In this document: positions 52,076 through 61,566 of the stretch, piece by piece
Layout of the letters: each line of letters begins with the position of its first letter
Position numbering within the stretch: position 1 is the stretch's first letter
Origin: Arthrobacter sp. cf158
Lineage (GTDB): Bacteria > Actinomycetota > Actinomycetes > Actinomycetales > Micrococcaceae
DNA length: 64,000 nucleotides
Assembly (NCBI RefSeq): GCF_900106835.1
Contig: NZ_FNNR01000007.1
Location: 274,891-338,890 of the forward strand
Direction: 5' to 3'
Position numbers and translations under genes: made by a program
Notes under the pieces: model-generated
Databases searched by the model: none
What the model saw: the letters and a program-made list of their open reading frames with translations, nothing else
Told to the model about the DNA's origin: nothing

Positions 52076-53481
52076 TTCACTTCGATCTTCTTGACCGAGC
52101 TGTCGTTGCGGACCTTGTCGGTGATGTTCTGCAGTGCGGAGGTCAGGGTAGCGACGTCCGACTTGCCGTCCAGGAAGCTGTTCCAGACAACCAGCTGATC
52201 CTTGTTGGTGCCGTACAGGTCAATGAAGTTCCAGGTGAAGATATCCTCACCGGCATCGCCCAGCAGCTTGGTCTGCGAAACCAGCGCCGTGGAACCGAAG
52301 CCATCGGCCGGAACGGTGTCCTTGACGATGGTGGGAGCCAACTTGGTCTTGGCGAAGTTGGTGGCAGCTTCCTTGGAGAGCATGATGCGGAGCAGTTCCT
52401 TGCCACCGGCAGCGCTCTTGCCCTGCGACGGGACAATGAACGGCTCGCCGGCAGCGCTGTGGAGCGCGGTGTAGGGCATCTTGGGGCTTGCGCTCGCGGT
52501 GGGAACGGGTGCACCCATCATGTTGAAGCCGGACTTGGTCTGGTCCTTCATCTCGTTTTCGATCCACGAACCGGACGGGTAGAACACGGCCTCCTGGGCG
52601 TTGCTCCACTGTGCCTGGGCCGCAGTGAACTGCGTGCCGGAGCCGCCGGGCTTGAAGAAGCCTGCCTTGACGATCTTGTCCAGGGCGGTGAACACGGACT
52701 GGATAGCCGGGTGCGACCAAGCGTCTGCCTTGAGGTTCTCCAGGCCGAGGCGGACGTCGTCGCCACCTTCCTTGATAGCGGAGGCGATAGCCATTTCCTG
52801 GTAATACGTGGCCGCTTCCTTGCCCCACACGAACAGGTACTTGCCCTTGGCCTTCGCCTGCTCGCCCAGTGCGTACATTTCATCCCAGGTCTTGGGAACG
52901 GTCCAGCCGTTTTCCTTGAGCAGGGAATCGGAGTACCACATGGCGTAGACGGTCAGCACGTAGTTCAGGGCTGCCAACTTGCCGTCGAAGGTGCCTGGAG
53001 CCAGTACGCCGGTGTACAGGGTGTCCTTGATGACCTTGCCCTCGAGGTTCTTTGCCTCTACAAGGGGGGTGAGGTCTTCGAGCTGGGCAAGGATGGTGCT
53101 GAAGCCGATGGCCTTGGCACCGGAGTTGTCGATCAGGTCCGGCGGGTTGCCGCCTACGAAGCGCGGCTGGAGTTCCTGGGCAATGTCCGTGGACGGGGAA
53201 ATCTTGGCGGTGGAGCCCTCGTGGGTCTTTTCGAAGATCTTGCCTGCGAACTCGACGTAGTCGATGCCGTAGCCGCCCTTGAAGATGACGGCGTCGATGG
53301 TGGCCTTGTCTGCCATGCCGAACGGGTTGGTGTCGGAGACGGTGCCCGTGGGACCGGTGGTGGTTGTACCGCCACCTGCAGCACAGGATGCAATGGTTCC
53401 CCCCATGGGCACGAGCACGGCTGCTGCGAGTGCTCCGCGCAGGAATCCACGGCGACCGACGGACTGGTGCTGAACGTTCAT
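52072..53481 (-). CDS. Extracellular sugar-binding lipoprotein of ABC transporter
   Basis: 469 residues from ATG 53481, with GGAGGG seven bases upstream; longer open frame rejected. The signal combines a twin-arginine (GRRGFLRG, residues 9-16) with a lipobox ending at Cys33 (IASC). The mature protein is a family-1 solute-binding protein (NGWTVPKTWDEMYALGEQAK). It delivers an unknown sugar to the two permeases encoded downstream. Confidence 0.92.
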   Translation of the reverse strand: MNVQHQSVGRRGFLRGALAAAVLVPMGGTIASCAAGGGTTTTGPTGTVSDTNPFGMADKATIDAVIFKGGYGIDYVEFAGKIFEKTHEGSTAKISPSTDIAQELQPRFVGGNPPDLIDNSGAKAIGFSTILAQLEDLTPLVEAKNLEGKVIKDTLYTGVLAPGTFDGKLAALNYVLTVYAMWYSDSLLKENGWTVPKTWDEMYALGEQAKAKGKYLFVWGKEAATYYQEMAIASAIKEGGDDVRLGLENLKADAWSHPAIQSVFTALDKIVKAGFFKPGGSGTQFTAAQAQWSNAQEAVFYPSGSWIENEMKDQTKSGFNMMGAPVPTASASPKMPYTALHSAAGEPFIVPSQGKSAAGGKELLRIMLSKEAATNFAKTKLAPTIVKDTVPADGFGSTALVSQTKLLGDAGEDIFTWNFIDLYGTNKDQLVVWNSFLDGKSDVATLTSALQNITDKVRNDSSVKKIEVK

Positions 53482-53600
53482 TTCTAAACCCTCCAGTGAC
53501 TCGTAGTGTCGACTGTTTCGGCGGGAAAGCCGTTCAGTCAGACAGTCTGGGTTGGCGCTCTGGCAGCACCAACCTTCTGTGACATAATTCACCACGAATG

Positions 53601-53613
53601 ATTGAAAATCAAT
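53601..53613. promoter_or_regulatory. Palindrome ATTGAAAATCAAT before the ABC operon
   Basis: A perfect 5-3-5 palindrome 120 bases upstream of the binding-protein start. Possible operator; no regulator gene is adjacent, so the binding protein cannot be named. Confidence 0.4.
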
Positions 53614-53657
53614 ATTTCGCGGCAGTTTCGATCAACATTTGTCAAAGCGTGATCTTT

Positions 53658-54284
53658 CTACGGACCTTCGGCGAGTGCTTCTCCGCACTCAGTGATCGCT
53701 TCCCGGGCTGATGCCCTTTGCCGCTCAGTTCCCAGTCGTTCCGCCCATTGTTCGGCCAATTGGAACTCCACCATGGCCTCCGTGAGCCGGTTTTTACCCC
53801 TCAGAAACGTGCCCAGGCTTGCGTGCAAAGCAATCATCCAGCCTTTGGTTCGATCATCATGGGCTGTGGAGGCATATTCGAGCGCACTGCGCATCCACAC
53901 CTCGGCGTTTGCCCCGTCCGCGATGGACAGCATGTGGAGGGCGTCCACAGCCAGGAATTCCTCACCCAGGTGGTCCGCCAACTCAGCCGCTTGTTCCAGG
54001 AGAGGCACAGCCATGGGAGCACGTCCGCCGGAGTTCAAAACCCGGCCGCGCTCCAGGAGGATGCGCACGCCTACTGTCGGCTCGTCGTCGTCAATGTTGT
54101 CCAGCAGCGCATCGGCTTCTTCGAAGCGGCCTTGCAAACCGATGGCCCGCCCAAGTTGGGTTGCCAGCTCAGCGCGCTCATCGGCGTCGTAAGTGTTCTC
54201 GATCATTGCGGCGCGAAAGGTGGCCTCCGAGGCTGCCGGATCGCGAAAGTTCCATAGGTGGTCCAGTGTTTTCTGATCCAGCAT
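53658..54284 (-). CDS. TPR-repeat hypothetical protein
   Basis: 208 residues from ATG 54284, seven bases after AGGAG. All-helical with tetratricopeptide-like repeats: ELATQLGRAIGLQGRFEEAD, VPLLEQAAELADHLGEEFLA and LGTFLRGKNRLTEAMVEFQL. Cytoplasmic. A scaffold-type protein of unknown partner, single gene. Confidence 0.8.
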   Translation of the reverse strand: MLDQKTLDHLWNFRDPAASEATFRAAMIENTYDADERAELATQLGRAIGLQGRFEEADALLDNIDDDEPTVGVRILLERGRVLNSGGRAPMAVPLLEQAAELADHLGEEFLAVDALHMLSIADGANAEVWMRSALEYASTAHDDRTKGWMIALHASLGTFLRGKNRLTEAMVEFQLAEQWAERLGTERQRASAREAITECGEALAEGP

Positions 54285-54379
54285 CAAACCGCTCCTGACC
54301 AGCCCGTAGCTGAGGTCTTTAGGTATGCAGTATCAATCTAGTCCCATGTCAGCGCCGTGGGGAGGTGTTCGCGGGCGTG

Positions 54380-54790
54380 TCAGCCGCCCTTGGGATTGGT
54401 GAGTCTGGCCCACCCCAGCTGCTCCTGTTGCTTGCGGCTCAGGGTGGCCACCACCAGGTCATAGGAGTCCTCCACCATGTCCCTGACCATGTCATCGGGC
54501 AGGCCACCATCAAGCCGAACGCCGTTCCAGTGGGTCTTGTTCATGTGCCAGGCACCGGTGATTTCGGGGTGGGCTGCGCGGAGCTGCTCGGCCAAGGCAG
54601 GCTCGCATTTGAGGCTCACAGACCAGTCATCCGGATCCATGGAGGACAGCGCGAACATCTTCGACTCATGGCGGGCACCACCGGCGACGGCGGCACGCAC
54701 CTTGAACACCGACGTCTCGGGGCCGAACGGAAAGTCCTCGAAGGCACCGGGAAAGCCCAGGCAAATCTCGCGGAGACGGGAAACATCCAT
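54380..54790 (-). CDS. MmcQ/YjbR family protein
   Basis: 136 residues with the YjbR double-wing pattern: LCLGFPGAFEDFPFG-type N-terminus, VFKVRAA..KMFALSS, LKCEPALAEQLRAAHP, HMNKTHWNGV and MVRDMVEDSYDLV. DNA-binding has been proposed for the family; the cellular role is unknown. Confidence 0.88.
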   Translation of the reverse strand: MDVSRLREICLGFPGAFEDFPFGPETSVFKVRAAVAGGARHESKMFALSSMDPDDWSVSLKCEPALAEQLRAAHPEITGAWHMNKTHWNGVRLDGGLPDDMVRDMVEDSYDLVVATLSRKQQEQLGWARLTNPKGG

Positions 54791-54828
54791 GGAGCGAGCC
54801 TACTGGCGGTCCATGCCGGGGGTCACGC

Positions 54829-55683
54829 TTACGCCACGCCCAGGAAGTCCTCCAGCAACACCACTTCCAGCCCTGCAGCAAGCTGGGCAGCACGGAAAGC
54901 AGCCAGGTCCGCGGCAAACTCGGCGCGGAAATGCATCAGGACGATGTCGCCTGGGCGCAGCGAGTTGCCCACCTGATAGTCCATCTTTCCTGCGTTGGCC
55001 TTGGCTTCCCACGTGATGATCGCCTTCAACCCAGCGGCAGCCACGGCCTGGCGCATCACGGTGGAGTACGCACCACCCGGGGGCCGGAACAGTGTGGGGC
55101 GGCGCCCGTAGTGCTGCAAGGCGTACTCCTGCATGCCCAGCATGTCGTTCAGCTGCTGCTGGTAACCCCACTGCCGCACCATGTTGATGTTGTGCGTCAC
55201 GGTATGGTTTTCCACCAGGCTGCCCTGGGCCTTGAAGTCGTTGAAAAAGGCCGGGTTGTCCGCGATGGTGTCCTTGGTCAGGAACAGGGATGCCGGGTAG
55301 TCGTACTCGGCCATGAGCTTCACCGATTCCGGCGTTTTGATGTTGCCATCGTCAATGGTCAGGAACACCACCGGATGCTTGGTCGGGATCCTGGTGATGA
55401 CCGGTGCGAGTCCCCCAACGATCGGCGGCAAGGCGTAGTCCGGGATGAACGTGCGGCGGATGCGCTTGGTGGGGATTGGCGTAGGAGTAGCGGTAGCAAC
55501 CTGTGAGCCGCCCGCGGCACTGGGCGTCAGCGCCGGCGTCGAACTTTCAAGGCTGACGGAACCCTCGGAGCCTTCGGCGGCAGTGCACGCCGTCAACCCG
55601 GCAACCACAGAGGCGCCCATGACTCCGAAGATGGCCCGTCTGCTGGGAGTGGAAAATGGCACCGCAGATTGGCCGCCGAACAT
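54829..55683 (-). CDS. Polysaccharide deacetylase (NodB) lipoprotein
   Basis: 284 residues. A twin-arginine-like lipoprotein signal (SRRAIFG at 14-20, lipobox ending at Cys33 in GLTAC), then a Ser/Thr/Pro linker and a NodB domain. The metal and catalytic residues are visible: Asp111/Asp112 in FLTIDDGN, His160 and His164 in ENHTVTH and the RPPGGAYS motif. It removes acetyl groups from a surface polysaccharide or peptidoglycan outside the membrane. It could act on the polymer made by the 37-43 kb operon, but no direct link is shown. Confidence 0.9.
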   Translation of the reverse strand: MFGGQSAVPFSTPSRRAIFGVMGASVVAGLTACTAAEGSEGSVSLESSTPALTPSAAGGSQVATATPTPIPTKRIRRTFIPDYALPPIVGGLAPVITRIPTKHPVVFLTIDDGNIKTPESVKLMAEYDYPASLFLTKDTIADNPAFFNDFKAQGSLVENHTVTHNINMVRQWGYQQQLNDMLGMQEYALQHYGRRPTLFRPPGGAYSTVMRQAVAAAGLKAIITWEAKANAGKMDYQVGNSLRPGDIVLMHFRAEFAADLAAFRAAQLAAGLEVVLLEDFLGVA

Positions 55684-55746
55684 GGCTGTCCCCCAAGACT
55701 CAAGAAATGATTCAGCTGAAATCTAGCAGAGGAAAGCGCCGGGGAA

Positions 55747-56172
55747 TTACAGGCCGTAATGCCAGCCTTCGCGCGCCGGGCAGGAGTTCACCACCACGTC
55801 GAGTCCTGCGTCCTTGGCACGCTGGGTTGCTTCGTCATCCAACACGCCCAGCTGCAGCCAGACCGCCTTGGCACCGATCGCAATCGCTTGGTCGATGACG
55901 GCCCCGACGCGTTGGGAGTTCACGAAGCAATCCACTACGTCGATGGGGTGCTTCGCCGCAGGGATGTCAGCCAGGGTTTTGTACCCTTTTTCGCCGTGAA
56001 CGTCCTCGCCCTTGAGGTTCACCGGGATGATCTCCATGCCCATGGTGTCGCGGACATAGAGCGCCACCTCGTACGCGGAACGCCACTGGTTGGTACTCAG
56101 GCCAACCACGGCCCATGTGCCTTTTGTTCGCATCAACCGCTCCACGACGGCTGGATCGTTGACATGCATCAT
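55747..56172 (-). CDS. CoA-binding protein (YccU family)
   Basis: About 141 residues; the start lies at one of two adjacent ATG codons. Rossmann-type CoA_binding_2 domain with GTWAVVGLSTN, IPVNLKGEDVHGEKGY, DVVDCFVNSQRVG and KAVWLQLGVLDDEA. A paralogue lies at 61049-61543, so two copies flank the acetyl-CoA synthetase/sulfur operon. Function not established. Confidence 0.87.
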   Translation of the reverse strand: MMHVNDPAVVERLMRTKGTWAVVGLSTNQWRSAYEVALYVRDTMGMEIIPVNLKGEDVHGEKGYKTLADIPAAKHPIDVVDCFVNSQRVGAVIDQAIAIGAKAVWLQLGVLDDEATQRAKDAGLDVVVNSCPAREGWHYGL

Positions 56173-56389
56173 CACCCAAGCCTACTCCTGCACCCCCACA
56201 GCCGGATTGACCGAATAATCTGCATCTTTGAATGAAAAGAGGGCGCCCGGGGCGAATATTACGCAGGGCGTCCGGGAAGTTTTGAGGCAAATGAACGTTC
56301 GGCTTTAGTGGAGAACTACCATCCCAGCGAATCAGAGGGCGACCATCCCTTGAGTCGCAACGCTGCAACTCCAGGCATGGAGATTTCCC

Positions 56390-58507
56390 ATGACGACTGC
56401 CGTACCCAAAATTTCACACACCACTTCGGACGCGACGGCCTCTGAAGCAGGGCTGCTTGACGCGCCCGGCTCCCCTCACGGCTCAGCGGGATGGTCCTCG
56501 ACTGAGCCCACGGACGGCGCAGTGCACGGCGCTGATTTGGGCGAGCGGGCGCGTCACAGCGGTTTTGATGAGAGCGGTTTTGATGACAGCGGATCAGCGG
56601 TGGCGTTCTGGGAAGAGCAGGCACGCCGCTTGCACTGGGATGAGCCGTGGCACACCGCCCACACGTGGACTCCCACGGATGTTGAGGCGGGCCAAGGCCC
56701 CCGGATCAGCTGGTTCGACGGCGGCAAACTGAACGTTGCGTACAACTGCGTGGACCGGCACGTGCTTGCCGGCAGGGGTGACAAGGTAGCTCTGTTCTTC
56801 GAGGGTGAACCCGGTGACCGCCGAGCCATCACCTACGCGGAGCTGCAACGGGAGGTATCCAAAGCCGCGAATGCGCTCCTGGAACTCGGCATCACCCAGG
56901 GCGACCGCGTGGTCATCTACCTTCCGGTGATCCCCGAGACCGTGATCATTACTCTGGCGGTAGCCCGCATCGGAGCCATCCACTCACTCGTTTTCGGCGG
57001 ATTCTCTGCCGAGGCACTGCGTCTCCGGGTGGAGGACACACAAGCCAAGCTCCTGGTCACCACGGACGGACAGTTCCGACGCGGAGTGGCTGTGCCGGTG
57101 AAAGACAACGCCGATGCCGCGGTGTCCGGTGACAATGCCATCGAGCATGTGCTGGTCATTAACCGCACCACCCCGGCCGCGGACCTGGCCACCGTCAGCA
57201 TGGAGGAAGGCCGCGACGTCTGGTGGCACGACGTCGTTGACTCCGCCTCGGACGTTCACGAGCCTGACGCTTTCGACGCCGAGACTCCCCTGTTCATCAT
57301 GTACACCTCCGGGACCACGGGTAAGCCCAAGGGCCTGGTCCATACTTCGGGTGGCTATCTCACGCAGGCCTCGTGGAGCTTCGAGTACCTATTCAGCAAC
57401 CCGGACCCCTCGTTGCGGGAAAGCGACGTGCATTGGTGCACGGCTGACCTCGCATGGGTCACCGCCCACACCTACGAGATCTACGGCCCCCTCTCCAACG
57501 GCGTCACCCAGGTGATCTTCGAGGGCACGCCCAACACCCCGCATCCCGGCAGGCACTTCGAGATCATCGAACGCTACGAGGTCACCCAGTACTACACCGC
57601 ACCCACGCTGGTCCGCTCCCTGATGGGTTGGTTCCCCGATGGCGTTCCGGAAAGCTACGATTTCTCCTCCATTCGCGTTTTGGGAACCGTGGGAGAAGCA
57701 GTGAACCCCGAGGCCTGGCGCTGGCTCCGCGACAACATCGGCGGCGGTACTGCACCCATGGTGGACACGTGGTGGCAGTCCGAAACGGGCGCCACCATCA
57801 TGTCCCCCGCCCCCACGGACACCGAGTTCAAGCCAGGCTGCGCCGCACGGCCACTTCCCGGTGTGAGCACGCGGGTGGTTGATGAGACCGGAGCCCTTTC
57901 TGAACCCGGCGTCCAAGGCTTCATCGTGGTGGACCGCCCAGGCCCAGCCATCGCCCGGACCGTGTGGGGCAACCCGCGGCGCTACTTCGACTCCTATTGG
58001 AGCCAGTACGCGGAGCACGGTTGGTTCCTTGCCGGGGACGGCGCCAAATACGATTCCGACGGCGACATCTGGATCCTTGGGCGCGTGGACGACACCCTCA
58101 ATGTCTCCGGCCATTTGCTGTCGACCATCGAGATCGAGTCCGCCCTGGTGTCCCATCCGGAGGTGGTGGAGGCCGGGGTCTGTCCGGTGGCCGATCCCAC
58201 CACTGGGCACGCCGTCGTCGCGTTCGTCGTGCTCCGACATGACGCCGCAGATGACGTTCCCGCCCACGTCGCCGCGAACCTGCGCAACCACGTGGCCAAG
58301 GAGATCGGCCCCATCGCCAAGCCGCGCGACGTCGTCGTGGTGGCGGACGTACCCAAGACCCGCAGCGGCAAGATCATGCGCCGGCTGCTGACCCAACTTT
58401 TTGAGGGGACCGCCCTGGGCGATACCACCTCACTTCAGAACGAACCGGCAATTGCCGGCATCCAGGACGTCCTGCGCGAGCGGGCCCTAGTAAAGGAAAA
58501 TTCATGA
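56390..58507 (+). CDS. acs: Acetyl-CoA synthetase (AMP-forming)
   Basis: 705 residues. ANL motifs are complete: YTSGTTGKPKGLVHTSGGY, TVGEAVNPEAW, VDTWWQSETG (the Trp limits the acyl pocket to acetate), GDGAKYDSDGDIWILGR and the C-terminal catalytic Lys in TRSGKIMRR. An unusual low-complexity N-terminal extension of about 65 residues, with an internal duplication GFDESGFDDSG, precedes the normal start of the fold (FWEEQARRLHW). It activates acetate to acetyl-CoA, which could feed O-acetylhomoserine formation for the MetY-type enzyme two genes on. It overlaps sfnG-like by 4 bp. Confidence 0.9.
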   Translation: MTTAVPKISHTTSDATASEAGLLDAPGSPHGSAGWSSTEPTDGAVHGADLGERARHSGFDESGFDDSGSAVAFWEEQARRLHWDEPWHTAHTWTPTDVEAGQGPRISWFDGGKLNVAYNCVDRHVLAGRGDKVALFFEGEPGDRRAITYAELQREVSKAANALLELGITQGDRVVIYLPVIPETVIITLAVARIGAIHSLVFGGFSAEALRLRVEDTQAKLLVTTDGQFRRGVAVPVKDNADAAVSGDNAIEHVLVINRTTPAADLATVSMEEGRDVWWHDVVDSASDVHEPDAFDAETPLFIMYTSGTTGKPKGLVHTSGGYLTQASWSFEYLFSNPDPSLRESDVHWCTADLAWVTAHTYEIYGPLSNGVTQVIFEGTPNTPHPGRHFEIIERYEVTQYYTAPTLVRSLMGWFPDGVPESYDFSSIRVLGTVGEAVNPEAWRWLRDNIGGGTAPMVDTWWQSETGATIMSPAPTDTEFKPGCAARPLPGVSTRVVDETGALSEPGVQGFIVVDRPGPAIARTVWGNPRRYFDSYWSQYAEHGWFLAGDGAKYDSDGDIWILGRVDDTLNVSGHLLSTIEIESALVSHPEVVEAGVCPVADPTTGHAVVAFVVLRHDAADDVPAHVAANLRNHVAKEIGPIAKPRDVVVVADVPKTRSGKIMRRLLTQLFEGTALGDTTSLQNEPAIAGIQDVLRERALVKENS

Positions 58508-59694
58508 CTGAGATCAGCAACGTCGCACGACTCTCCGAGCCGCTCAAGTTTGCCTATTGGGTTCCCAACGTGTCCGGCGGTTTGGTGGTGTCCACCATCG
58601 AGCAGCGCACCGGCTGGGACTTCGACTACAACAAGAAACTGGCGCAGATCGCGGAGAACTCCGGCTTCGAATACGCGCTGACCCAGACCCGTTACGCCGC
58701 TTCGTACGGCGCGGACAAGCAACACGAGGCAACGTCCTTCAGCCTCGCGCTCCTCGCCGCCACGGAGCGCCTCAAGGTCATCGCCGCCGTCCACCCGGGC
58801 ATGTGGCACCCCGGCGTCCTGGCGAAATACATCATCACCGCGGACCACATTTCCAACGGCCGCGCCGCCGTGAATATTGTCTCGGGCTGGCTCAAGAGCG
58901 AGTTCACCAACTTCGGCCTCGAATGGCTGGAGCACGATGAACGCTATGTCCGCACCGAGGAATTCATCAAGGTGCTCCGCGGCCTGTGGACCGAGCAGGG
59001 TTACAGCCAGGGCGGCAAGTATTACAACATCACTGACTTCACGCTGAACCCGGCACCCGTTGACGTTCCCGGCCGCGCCCATCCGGAAGTCTTCTTCGGC
59101 GGAAACTCGACGGCGGCACAAGCCACCGCCGGCCGCGTCGCCGACTGGTACTTCTCCAACGGCAAGGACCTTGAGGGCTTCAAGGAGAACATCGCCGGCG
59201 TTGTGGCAGCATCGGGCGAGACGAAGCGCGGCACTGAGGGCGCACTGTCCTTGCCGAAGTTTGGTCTCAACGGCTTCGTAATCGCCCGCGATTCGGAGAA
59301 GGAAGCCCGTGACACTCTTCGCGAGATCGTGGAGAAGGCACACAAGCCCGCAGTTCAGGGTTTCCGGGACGCCGTGCAGGAAGCCGGCCCGTCCACCAAG
59401 GATGGCAAGGGCATGTGGGCTGACTCCACGTTCGAGGACTTGGTCCAGTACAACGACGGTTTCAAGACTCAGCTGATCGGCACACCGGAGCAGATTGCCG
59501 AGAGGATCGTGGAGTACAAGAAGATCGGCGTGAATCTGTTCCTCACCGGTTACCTCCACTTCCAGGAGGAGATCGCCGCGTTCGGCCAGGACATCCTGCC
59601 GATCGTCCGCGAACTGGAGGCAGACCTTGCCCGCAAGAACGGCACCGAGCTGGACCTCTCCTCCACACCCGTTGCCGAGTCGGTGGCCGTCTGA
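58504..59694 (+). CDS. sfnG: FMNH2-dependent dimethylsulfone monooxygenase-like (SfnG)
   Basis: 396 residues of the luciferase-like monooxygenase family. KFAYWVPNVSGGLVVSTIEQRT, HPGMWHPGVLAKYIITADHI, VNIVSGWLKSEF and WLEHDERYVRTEEFI are the SfnG pattern. SfnG converts dimethylsulfone to methanesulfinate for sulfur supply. Its partner flavin reductase and the methanesulfonate enzyme MsuD are not in the window, so the substrate is an inference. Coupled to acs (4-bp overlap) and to the PLP enzyme (1-base overlap). Confidence 0.85.
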   Translation: MTEISNVARLSEPLKFAYWVPNVSGGLVVSTIEQRTGWDFDYNKKLAQIAENSGFEYALTQTRYAASYGADKQHEATSFSLALLAATERLKVIAAVHPGMWHPGVLAKYIITADHISNGRAAVNIVSGWLKSEFTNFGLEWLEHDERYVRTEEFIKVLRGLWTEQGYSQGGKYYNITDFTLNPAPVDVPGRAHPEVFFGGNSTAAQATAGRVADWYFSNGKDLEGFKENIAGVVAASGETKRGTEGALSLPKFGLNGFVIARDSEKEARDTLREIVEKAHKPAVQGFRDAVQEAGPSTKDGKGMWADSTFEDLVQYNDGFKTQLIGTPEQIAERIVEYKKIGVNLFLTGYLHFQEEIAAFGQDILPIVRELEADLARKNGTELDLSSTPVAESVAV

Positions 59695-61052
59695 TGGCTG
59701 ACCGCACCTTCGGATTCCGCACCCGCGCCCTGCACGCCGGCGGCACTCCCGACGCCGAGCATGGCGCCCGCGCAGTCCCGATCTACCAGACCACGTCCTT
59801 CGTCTTCAAAGACACCAATGATGCCGCCAACCTCTTCGCGCTGCAGAAGTACGGCAACATCTACTCGCGCATCGGCAACCCCACTGTCGCGGCTTTCGAA
59901 GAGCGCATCGCCTCCCTTGAGGGCGGCATCGGGGCGGTAGCAACGGCGTCGGGAATGGCCGCCGAGTTCATCACGTTCGCCGCGCTGACGCAGTCCGGCG
60001 ACCACATTGTGGCGGCGTCCCAGCTCTACGGTGGCACGGTGACGCAGCTGGACGTTTCGCTGCGCCGCTTCGGCGTGGACACCACGTTCGTGCCCGGAAC
60101 TGACCCGGCGGACTACGCCGCCGCCATCCAGGAGAACACCAAGGCGCTGTTCGTCGAGGTGGTGGCCAACCCGTCGTCGGAAGTCCAGGACCTTGCGGGG
60201 CTGGCCAAAGTAGCGCACGACGCCGGTATCCCCCTGGTGGTTGACGCCACCTTGAGCACGCCTTACCTGGTGCGGCCGTTCGAGCACGGCGCCGACATCG
60301 TGATCCATTCAGCCACGAAGTTCCTGGGCGGACACGGCACCACCCTGGGCGGCGTAATCGTGGAGAGCGGACGCTTCAACTGGGGCAACGGCAAGTTCCC
60401 CATGATGACCGAGCCCGTTCCCTCCTACGGAAACGTGTCCTGGTGGGGCAACTTTGGCGAGTACGGCTTCCTCACCAAGCTGCGGTGCGAGCACTTGCGC
60501 GACATTGGTCCGGCACTCTCACCACTCTCCGCGTTCCAGCTTCTCCAAGGTGTTGAAACACTCCCCCAACGCCTGGACGAGCACCTGAAGAACGCCCAGG
60601 CCGTGGCGGAATGGCTCGACGCCGATCCTCGTGTTGCCTACGTGAACTACTCAGGTTTACCCTCACACCCACACTTCGAGCGCGCACAAAAGTACTTGCC
60701 GAAGGGGCCCGGTTCGGTGTTCTCGTTTGGCGTTGCCGGTGGACGCGCGGCCGGCCAGAAATTCATCGAATCCTTGCAGCTGGCCTCACACCTGGCCAAC
60801 GTGGGCGATTCGCGCACCCTCGTGATCCACCCCGGCTCCACCACGCACCAGCAGCTCAGCGCCGAACAGCTCGAGTCGGCAGGTGTCCCCGAGGACCTGG
60901 TCCGCATCTCTGTGGGCTTGGAAGATCTGGACGACATTCTGTGGGACCTCGACCAGGCACTGACCGAGGCACAGTCGGCTGTTTCCTTGGTTGATGAAGA
61001 ACCCGCGGATGCCTGCGCTGTTGGCACCCAAACTGTAGGAGCGAAGGCATGA
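59694..61052 (+). CDS. O-acetylhomoserine sulfhydrylase-type PLP enzyme
   Basis: 452 residues of the cystathionine-gamma-synthase family: [62 protein letters not shown], and the PLP lysine in [13 protein letters not shown]. The length and the [13 protein letters not shown] pattern are those of MetY-like O-acetylhomoserine aminocarboxypropyltransferases. They make homocysteine or methionine from O-acetylhomoserine and sulfide or methanethiol. Following an SfnG-like enzyme, it probably captures the sulfur released. Confidence 0.92.
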   Translation: MADRTFGFRTRALHAGGTPDAEHGARAVPIYQTTSFVFKDTNDAANLFALQKYGNIYSRIGNPTVAAFEERIASLEGGIGAVATASGMAAEFITFAALTQSGDHIVAASQLYGGTVTQLDVSLRRFGVDTTFVPGTDPADYAAAIQENTKALFVEVVANPSSEVQDLAGLAKVAHDAGIPLVVDATLSTPYLVRPFEHGADIVIHSATKFLGGHGTTLGGVIVESGRFNWGNGKFPMMTEPVPSYGNVSWWGNFGEYGFLTKLRCEHLRDIGPALSPLSAFQLLQGVETLPQRLDEHLKNAQAVAEWLDADPRVAYVNYSGLPSHPHFERAQKYLPKGPGSVFSFGVAGGRAAGQKFIESLQLASHLANVGDSRTLVIHPGSTTHQQLSAEQLESAGVPEDLVRISVGLEDLDDILWDLDQALTEAQSAVSLVDEEPADACAVGTQTVGAKA

Positions 61053-61543
61053 GCACCGCAGAACGCACCTGGGAAGGCCCCTCCGCGCCTGAGCGCCTGT
61101 CACTCCTGCGCGAGGCCAAGTCCATCGCCATTGTTGGCGCCTCGGACAAACCGTCCCGGGCCAGCTACTTCGTGGCCACCTACTTGCAGTCGTCAACGCG
61201 CTACAAGGTGTACTTCGTGAACCCTGTGGTCAAGGAAATCCTGGGCCAGCCGACGTACGCTTCACTGGCCGATCTGCCTGAGTCTCCAGACATCGTGGAC
61301 GTGTTCCGCAAGCACGACGACCTTCCCGGAGTTCTGGATGAGGCCGTCGCATCGGGGGCCAAGACCTTGTGGCTACAGCTTGGTTCGTGGCATGAGGACG
61401 TTGCCCGTGATGCCGAGACCGCGGGCCTCAACGTGGTGATGGACCGCTGCGTGAAAATCGAGCACGCCCGTTTCCATGGCGGGCTCCACCTTGCCGGTTT
61501 CGACACCGGCGTGATCTCGTCCAAGCGCCAGGTCCTCGCCTAG
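61049..61543 (+). CDS. CoA-binding protein (YccU family), second copy
   Basis: 164 residues. CoA_binding_2 fold with SIAIVGASDKPSRASYFV, YFVNPVVKEILGQPTY, DIVDVFRKHDDLP and TLWLQLGSWHEDVA. Related to the 55747-56172 protein (shared WLQLG and DVV segments) but clearly diverged. Overlaps the PLP enzyme by 4 bp and is the last gene of the acs operon; its constant presence with MetY-type genes suggests a role linked to that enzyme. Confidence 0.87.
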   Translation: MSTAERTWEGPSAPERLSLLREAKSIAIVGASDKPSRASYFVATYLQSSTRYKVYFVNPVVKEILGQPTYASLADLPESPDIVDVFRKHDDLPGVLDEAVASGAKTLWLQLGSWHEDVARDAETAGLNVVMDRCVKIEHARFHGGLHLAGFDTGVISSKRQVLA

Positions 61544-61566
61544 GGCCAACAAGCCAAATAGTGCTT

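Noticed and set aside
55699..55704. CTCAAG upstream of the polysaccharide deacetylase, as possible member of the 11-bp repeat regulon
   Set aside because: One short copy only, 16 bases before the start, no 11-bp partner.
56210..56389. Possible SAM or sulfur-related riboswitch before acs
   Set aside because: A weak hairpin and a repeated ACCATCCC are present, but no match to SAM-II, SAM-IV or a polycysteine leader could be made by eye.
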